From the NCBI RefSeq assembly GCF_030766825.1, contig NZ_JASFDV010000037.1, positions 1 through 60,066 of the forward strand: a DNA stretch of 60,066 nt, in the 5' to 3' direction. The translations under genes were made by a program, and so were the position numbers. This document shows, piece by piece, positions 54,331 to 60,066 of this stretch. Position 1 is the stretch's first letter. The number at the start of each line of letters is the position of its first letter. Source of the DNA: Nocardiopsis sp. CC223A. GTDB taxonomy: Bacteria > Actinomycetota > Actinomycetes > Streptosporangiales > Streptosporangiaceae. Under the pieces are notes generated by a model. The model was given only the letters and a program-made list of their open reading frames with translations. It was not told where the DNA came from and searched no databases.

Positions 54331-55590
54331 TCAGCGGAGGACGACCGGAATCCCCGGGCGCCAGCACAGGTGGGGCGGGGCGCCGTCGCGGACGAAGTCC
54401 TCGGCGAGCAGCGACGCCCACTCCGGGCGCCACTCCTCGTCGCGGGCGGCCATCTCCCCGCGCAGCCGGGCGAGGGCGCGCGTGGCCATCTCGGCGGGGT
54501 ACGCCCATTCGGGCAGGCGGTCGTAGACGCGCTCCACGGTCCCCCGGCCCGTGTCCACGCGCGCGTACAGCCACGCGCCGCTGCGCGGGTCGGCCTCCTC
54601 CTCCCGCCAGGCCCGGGCCAGGGCGACCGCCGGGTCGGCACCCCCGTGGGCAGGGGCGGGGAGGTGCGCGGCCCCGACCCGGACGGTGATGTCGCCGTAC
54701 CCGACGGCGGAGACCGTCACCCGGTGCGGAGCGTGCCCGTCCGCCCAGTCCAGGAACGCCCGCCCGGCCGGACCCGGCCCCGCGGGGGCCGGTCGCGGCC
54801 GCTCCACGCCCTCGCGGGCGGCCATCCCCACCGAGGCGCCCGCCTGGCCCTGCGGCAGGTGGACGCGGCGACCGTCCGGTTCGCCCGTTCCGGCGGGCAG
54901 TGCCGGGGGCTCCTCCTCCCCGGTCACCCCGAGGCGGCGGGCCTCGGCCAGTGCCCCCTCGACGTCGGCGGCGTCAGGGTCGGGCAGAACATCCGCGAGC
55001 CCTCTCAGCACGCCTTCGTCGAGGCGTCGTGCCGAGGCCGCGGCCACCAGGTCGGTCAGGCGTGCCCTGAGGTCCTCCTGCCGCTCGGGAAGGGCCTCGT
55101 CGTCATCGTCCCACCCGCCTTCGAAGCAGAACTCCTCAAGGGACGTGTACACGTCGTCCGCGTCGGCCCCCGGGTGGAGGACCTCGTCCACGCCCTCCGG
55201 AAGGGGCGCCCGGTACCAGGCGCGGCCGTCCCACCAGGACAGGAACGAGACGATCCCGGCGTCGTGCAGGGCCTTGACCAACCACTCCCACGGCAGCCAG
55301 TGGGGCCCGCCGGCGAGCAGGTCGACGGCCGGGGCGGCGTGCCCGGTGCGGGAGCCGTCGACGTCGTGGCCGAACAGCACGGCCCGGCCGCCCTCCACCA
55401 GGGCGAGGCAGCACCGGCCCTCGCTGTGGTCGTGGTCCAGTGCCCGGCCCCACCGCTGCCACGGGGAGTCGTGGTCGGGGACCAGGACGCCGAGCACGGC
55501 GATCGCGGCGGGCCCGCCCCACATCTGCTCCGGGGGCGGTAGCGCGGGGAGGGGGACGGGGTCCTTGAAGGTCATGGTGTCATTCTCCAT
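54331..55590 (-). CDS. Actinobacterial hypothetical protein, 419 residues
   Basis: I do not recognise the family. Residues 25-175 read as a compact globular domain with LLAGGPHWLPWEWLVKALHD. A long acidic linker near 155-165 (GGWDDDDEAL) leads to a second region rich in RAP and PAG, and the C-terminus returns to tryptophan-rich globular sequence (AWLYARV, RPEWASLL). No signal peptide or membrane helix is seen. ATG 55575 is a second start. It converges on the SDR gene. Confidence 0.65.
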   Translation of the reverse strand: MENDTMTFKDPVPLPALPPPEQMWGGPAAIAVLGVLVPDHDSPWQRWGRALDHDHSEGRCCLALVEGGRAVLFGHDVDGSRTGHAAPAVDLLAGGPHWLPWEWLVKALHDAGIVSFLSWWDGRAWYRAPLPEGVDEVLHPGADADDVYTSLEEFCFEGGWDDDDEALPERQEDLRARLTDLVAAASARRLDEGVLRGLADVLPDPDAADVEGALAEARRLGVTGEEEPPALPAGTGEPDGRRVHLPQGQAGASVGMAAREGVERPRPAPAGPGPAGRAFLDWADGHAPHRVTVSAVGYGDITVRVGAAHLPAPAHGGADPAVALARAWREEEADPRSGAWLYARVDTGRGTVERVYDRLPEWAYPAEMATRALARLRGEMAARDEEWRPEWASLLAEDFVRDGAPPHLCWRPGIPVVLR

Positions 55591-55700
55591 CGGCCGGGGC
55601 GGCCCGGATCGAAACCGAACCTGATTCTGTTACTCCCGGTCGCAACGGGATAGGATGCGCGGCACCCGGCCGCCTGCGAACAGGAACGGAAAAGTACGCC

Positions 55701-57332
55701 ATGCCCCCGACACACGAGGTGTTCAACCAGGCCGCCCCGCTCGGCGACTACAACGCCGCCGACGACCCCGCCCTGCTGGAGGGTGTCCGGCGCGAGGGCG
55801 CCGCCTGGGCCGAGCCGGAGGTCCGCGAGGTCGGCGACGCCGCCGGAACGGAGCGGGTCCGCTCCTGGGGCGAGTCCGCCAACGCCTACCCGCCCGTCCT
55901 GCGCACCCATGACCGCTACGGGCACCGGATCGACGAGGTCGACTACCAGCCCGCCTACCACGTCCTCATGGACCAGGCGGTCGAGTTCGGCCTGCACGCC
56001 GCCCCCTGGGCCGACGAGCGGCCCGGCGCCCACGTGGCCCGGGCCGCCAAGTTCTACCTGTGGTCCCAGCCCGAGGCGGGCCACGGCTGTCCGATCTCGA
56101 TGACCTACGCGGTGGTCCCCGCGCTGCGCCACGCCCCGGAACTGGCGCAGCGGTACGAGCCGCTGCTGACCTCGCGCACCTACGACTTCGGGTTGCGCGC
56201 CCCGCACACCAAGCGCGGCCTCATCGCGGGCATGTCCATGACCGAGAAGCAGGGCGGCTCGGACGTGCGCGCCAACACCACCCGCGCGGTGCCCACCGAC
56301 GAGGGCCACCACCTGCTCACCGGGCACAAGTGGTTCACGTCCGCGCCGATGAGCGACTTCTTCCTCACCCTGGCGCAGGCGCCCGAGGGGCTGAGCTGCT
56401 TCCTGGTGCCGCGGGTGCTGGAGGACGGCACCCGCAACCGGCTGCACATCCAGCGCCTCAAGGACAAGCTCGGCAACAAGTCCAACGCCTCGGCGGAGCT
56501 AGAGTACGACGGCGCGGTCGCCCACCTGGTGGGCGAGGCCGGCCGCGGGGTGCCGACCATCATCGAGATGGTCAACAGCACCCGGCTGGACTGCGTCATC
56601 GGCTCGGCGGCGGGCATGCGGGCGGCGCTCACCCACGCCCTGCACCACGCCGGGCACCGGTCGGCGTTCGGCGAACGGCTGGTGGAGCAGCCGCTCATGC
56701 GCAACGTGCTGGCCGACCTGGCGTTGGAGTCGGAGGCGGCCACGGCGCTGATGACCCGCCTGGCCGGTGCGGTGGACCGGTCGGTGCGCGGTGACGAGGC
56801 CGAGACCGCGTTCCGGCGGCTGGCCGTGGCCGTGAGCAAGTTCTGGGTGACCAAGCGCCAGCCCGCGCACGCCGCCGAGGCGCTGGAGTGCCTGGGCGGC
56901 AACGGGTACGTGGAGGAGTCGGGCATGCCCCGGCTGTTCCGGGACTCCCCGCTGAACTCCATCTGGGAGGGCTCGGGCAACGTGGCCGCCCTGGACGTGC
57001 TGCGCGCGATGGGCCGCAGCCCCGAGTCGGTGGCGGCGTTCCTCACCGAACTGGGCACCGCCCGGGGCGTGGACGACCACTACGACACGGCCGTCAAGCG
57101 GCTGGAGCAGACCCTGGGCGACCTGGAGGAGGTCCGGTACCGGGCGCGTTCGGTGGTGGAGCTGATGGCGCTCACCCTCCAGGCGTCGGTGCTGCTGCGC
57201 CACTCCCCCACCCCGGTGGCCGAGGCCTTCACCGCCTCCCGGCTGGGCGGGGATTGGGGGCACGTGTTCGGCACCCTGCCCCGGGGTGTGGACACCGACC
57301 TGATCCTGGACCGGGCCCGCCCCGGGGCCTGA
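55701..57332 (+). CDS. Acyl-CoA dehydrogenase family protein, AidB-like
   Basis: The 543-residue flavoprotein has the AidB-type N-terminus (HEVFNQAAPLGDYNAADDPA), the SMTEKQGGSDVRANTT flavin loop and ECLGGNGYVEESGMPRLFRD, followed by a C-terminal helical domain. In E. coli AidB belongs to the response to alkylating agents and binds DNA, but its reaction is debated. Length matches the family (about 540). Confidence 0.93.
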   Translation: MPPTHEVFNQAAPLGDYNAADDPALLEGVRREGAAWAEPEVREVGDAAGTERVRSWGESANAYPPVLRTHDRYGHRIDEVDYQPAYHVLMDQAVEFGLHAAPWADERPGAHVARAAKFYLWSQPEAGHGCPISMTYAVVPALRHAPELAQRYEPLLTSRTYDFGLRAPHTKRGLIAGMSMTEKQGGSDVRANTTRAVPTDEGHHLLTGHKWFTSAPMSDFFLTLAQAPEGLSCFLVPRVLEDGTRNRLHIQRLKDKLGNKSNASAELEYDGAVAHLVGEAGRGVPTIIEMVNSTRLDCVIGSAAGMRAALTHALHHAGHRSAFGERLVEQPLMRNVLADLALESEAATALMTRLAGAVDRSVRGDEAETAFRRLAVAVSKFWVTKRQPAHAAEALECLGGNGYVEESGMPRLFRDSPLNSIWEGSGNVAALDVLRAMGRSPESVAAFLTELGTARGVDDHYDTAVKRLEQTLGDLEEVRYRARSVVELMALTLQASVLLRHSPTPVAEAFTASRLGGDWGHVFGTLPRGVDTDLILDRARPGA

Positions 57333-57353
57333 GCCACGGCGCCCGGGGCCGCG

Positions 57354-57464
57354 CCGTCGGCCTCGTCGTGCCCGTGGTCGCAGGAGACCGGGTCGGCCGT
57401 GGTGAAACCGTCGTGGCGGGTGGTGAAGTCGATCGACGCCACCGGTCGGCGGCCGTCGTCCCGG
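57354..57464 (-). pseudogene. Inverted relic of an internal glgX segment
   Basis: Read on the minus strand, about 110 bp translate to DDGRRPVASIDFTTRHDGFT followed by TADPVSCDHGHDEADG, almost the same as the GlgX segment near 59137-59245 (DDGRRPVASINFITCHDGFT). The relic has substitutions at conserved positions, no start, and lies upstream of glgX in opposite orientation, so it is a decayed partial copy. Confidence 0.8.
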
Positions 57465-57465
57465 T

Positions 57466-57834
57466 GGGGGTCGCCGGGGCCCGACGGCCGCGCCGCCCCG
57501 CCCGGGGCGGGCGGGGCGGCGCGGCCCCCGCGGTTCCCCCGGGGGCCGCATGTCGGAGCCCGTCGGGAATTCGTCCCCGGACCGACTCGCATATCACCGG
57601 AAATCATGACTACCACCGAGGCCGCGGCCGGTCCGGGGCGGCCGATGAATGATCATCGGTCCAGTTCGGCATACTTCTGTGGTCGGAGCGGAAGAAAGAA
57701 GTCGTCACCACACGACCATCCGCTTTCGTGCCATCGACGGATCGTCCGCGCACCCGCCCGCGACTGGGAGCGCTCACGGACGAACCACCCGATACCGTAC
57801 GAAAGCCCCGAGACCAAGAAGACCGATAACGCCT
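57466..57834. promoter_or_regulatory. Upstream region of glgX
   Basis: No gene was found in these 369 bp apart from the relic to their left. The right half (57590-57830) is less GC-rich and is the likely location of the glgX promoter, but I see no clear -35/-10 pair. Confidence 0.35.
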
Positions 57835-60000
<2,166 letters not shown>

Positions 60001-60066
60001 CCGAACGGGCCCGGGGTCGGCGGGGGCGAACGCCTCCGCCGCCCGGGCCCGGCCGGAGCCGCGCGG

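Overview
The window is very GC-rich actinomycete DNA. A Nocardiopsis-like or related filamentous genus is my best guess from DUF397/XRE pairs, the BTAD regulator, the GlxA-type regulator, the F420-dependent oxidoreductase and codon use; the genus cannot be proven from sequence alone. Coordinates 239-40403 look like one large biosynthetic gene cluster. It sits between the tail of a sirohydrochlorin-chelatase-like gene (1-190) and a heat-shock gene (40621). I recognise no PKS or NRPS in it.

The cluster appears to join five modules. (1) 239-6819, minus strand, mostly translationally coupled: a CreD-like nitrosuccinate lyase, a CreE-like flavin monooxygenase, an AMP-forming ligase (possibly a CreM-like diazotase) and an alcohol dehydrogenase-SRPBCC fusion. 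In characterised systems CreE and CreD turn aspartate into nitrous acid for diazo or N-N bond formation. (2) 10607-16710, minus strand: ispH, a polyprenyl diphosphate synthase, dxs, ispG and a UbiA-type prenyltransferase, with idi at 39831. (3) 18386-22976, plus strand: class II DAHP synthase, an EntA-like SDR, PhzD and PhzE. The phenazine-closing genes phzF, phzB and phzG are absent, so 3-hydroxyanthranilate is the expected product rather than a phenazine. (4) 23006-26404 and 34211-38826, minus strand: a full set for a 2,3,6-trideoxy-3-(dimethylamino)hexose of the rhodosamine type, plus a glycosyltransferase. (5) Tailoring, export and regulation: WrbA-like flavoprotein, MpaB-like (DUF2236) oxygenase, FAD amine-oxidase-like protein, PhyH-type dioxygenase, MFS exporter, a LuxR-type ATPase regulator, an AfsR/SARP-type regulator and an IS701-like protein that has lost its catalytic acids.

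The inferred product is a prenylated, 3-hydroxyanthranilate-derived, aminoglycosylated aromatic carrying a diazo, nitroso or other N-N group. I do not recognise a described compound whose genes match this combination. It is the main candidate for a new system.

From 40621 on the content is ordinary genome: Hsp20 with a HAIR-like operator, an MFS transporter, a VOC protein, a SpoIIM-like membrane protein, MerR, an anti-sigma-like ATPase, XRE/DUF397, hydrolase, GlxA regulator, cupin, F420 oxidoreductase, PNPOx, SDR, an AidB-like acyl-CoA dehydrogenase and GlgX. It is interrupted by an unusual gene-free repeat island of about 2.3 kb (42830-45110). That island is built from hairpin-forming GC-rich units and holds a roughly 0.5-kb inverted duplication. 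There are also an IS630 transposase remnant (about 48766-48931) and an inverted relic of glgX (about 57354-57464). I saw no tRNA or rRNA gene.
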